Shown here in pieces: positions 5,794 to 6,165 of a stretch of 6,165 nucleotides of DNA (the stretch's first letter is position 1; every line of letters begins with the position of its first letter). The stretch lies in NCBI GenBank assembly GCA_944391355.1, contig CALXTG010000029.1, forward strand, positions 1 to 6,165, given 5' to 3'. The DNA comes from an uncultured Alphaproteobacteria bacterium. Its GTDB lineage: Bacteria > Pseudomonadota > Alphaproteobacteria > RF32 > CAG-239. The notes beneath the pieces were generated by a model. It searched no databases, was not told where the DNA came from, and saw only the letters and a program-made list of their open reading frames with translations. The translations under genes and the position numbers were made by a program.

Positions 5794-6112
5794 AATTTAA
5801 AGGTTGTGTATTAAGCAGCGCTTCTTTCTCGCTTTTCAAGGATTCATAGCGTTTATAAAGCTCTTCCGGAAACGACTCGGACGCCTCAATCTGACTCAGA
5901 CATTCCTTAATTTCGTTTTCCAGCTGCAACAATATATTTTCTATAATTCTATTTTCCAATTCCTGACGGACATAAACGATCCCAGGATCCTGCTTTTTAA
6001 AAACATCTACCTCCCATAAATTAGAGAGTTCACTTTTAAAAACACTATTAGAAATTATTTCATACATCTCTGCAAATTCTATATTTTCTTTATAATGAAA
6101 AATATTTACCAT
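5792..6112 (-). CDS. Small protein resembling the DnaG primase C-terminus (possible remnant), 106 aa
   Basis: I do not recognise this with certainty. The second half is helical and charged. Its end (residues about 67-101, ENEIKECLSQIE...EELYKRYESLKSEKEALL) resembles the last helices of DnaG, the helicase-binding end, whose general pattern is EE-RL--L--EL. The position directly upstream of rpoD on the same strand is where alphaproteobacteria usually carry dnaG. The ATG at 6112-6110 has no ribosome binding site. The same frame continues upstream for 12 more codons that read like protein (IKNENLKKLLNF) before a TAA at 6151-6149. The first half is clearly more AT-rich than the second. It may be a stand-alone small gene, a broken dnaG 3' end, or a sequence-error effect. 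No membrane segment or signal peptide is visible. Confidence 0.5.
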   Translation of the reverse strand: MVNIFHYKENIEFAEMYEIISNSVFKSELSNLWEVDVFKKQDPGIVYVRQELENRIIENILLQLENEIKECLSQIEASESFPEELYKRYESLKSEKEALLNTQPLN

Positions 6113-6165
6113 AAAATTTAATAATTTTTTTAAATTTTCATTTTTTATTTATAAGTTAGATAAAC

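Overview
The window looks like chromosome from an alphaproteobacterium of low to moderate GC. The main evidence is the sigma-70 gene: its regions 2 to 4 and its ending HPSRSRKLRSFLDQ match the alphaproteobacterial RpoD pattern. A DnaG-like C-terminal frame lies just upstream of it, which fits the usual dnaG-rpoD order. I infer an uncultured, possibly host-associated lineage, but the sequence does not settle this.

Left part (1-1154) is one edge of a type II-C CRISPR-Cas locus. The first 327 codons of cas9 lie on the minus strand, and the rest of the gene runs off the left edge. Divergent from it, on the plus strand, the intergenic space holds what I read as the tracrRNA gene. It has a promoter, a 33-nt anti-repeat, a short hairpin, a G-CUCUG element and a terminator hairpin with seven Ts. 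No CRISPR array, cas1 or cas2 is inside the window.

Middle (1194-3062) is a single plus-strand transcription unit for a short, divergent DXS (1-deoxy-D-xylulose-5-phosphate synthase-like enzyme). Its promoter has a 19-bp spacer carrying a perfect 7-2-7 dyad, the layout of MerR-family promoters. The -10 box overlaps the first in-frame ATG, so translation most likely starts at 1268. The unit ends in a bidirectional terminator shared with the convergent gene.

Right part (3072-6112) is all minus strand. In transcription order it holds a small frame resembling the C-terminus of DnaG primase, then rpoD with its own promoter and a strong terminator, then a small cysteine-rich DUF1847-family protein whose start lies just past that terminator. 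The DnaG-like frame is preceded by an in-frame stop close to the right edge.

The noteworthy points are the tracrRNA embedded in the cas9 leader region, the MerR-type control of a DXS lacking a canonical substrate-site motif, and the apparently shortened dnaG end. The core genes themselves are ordinary.
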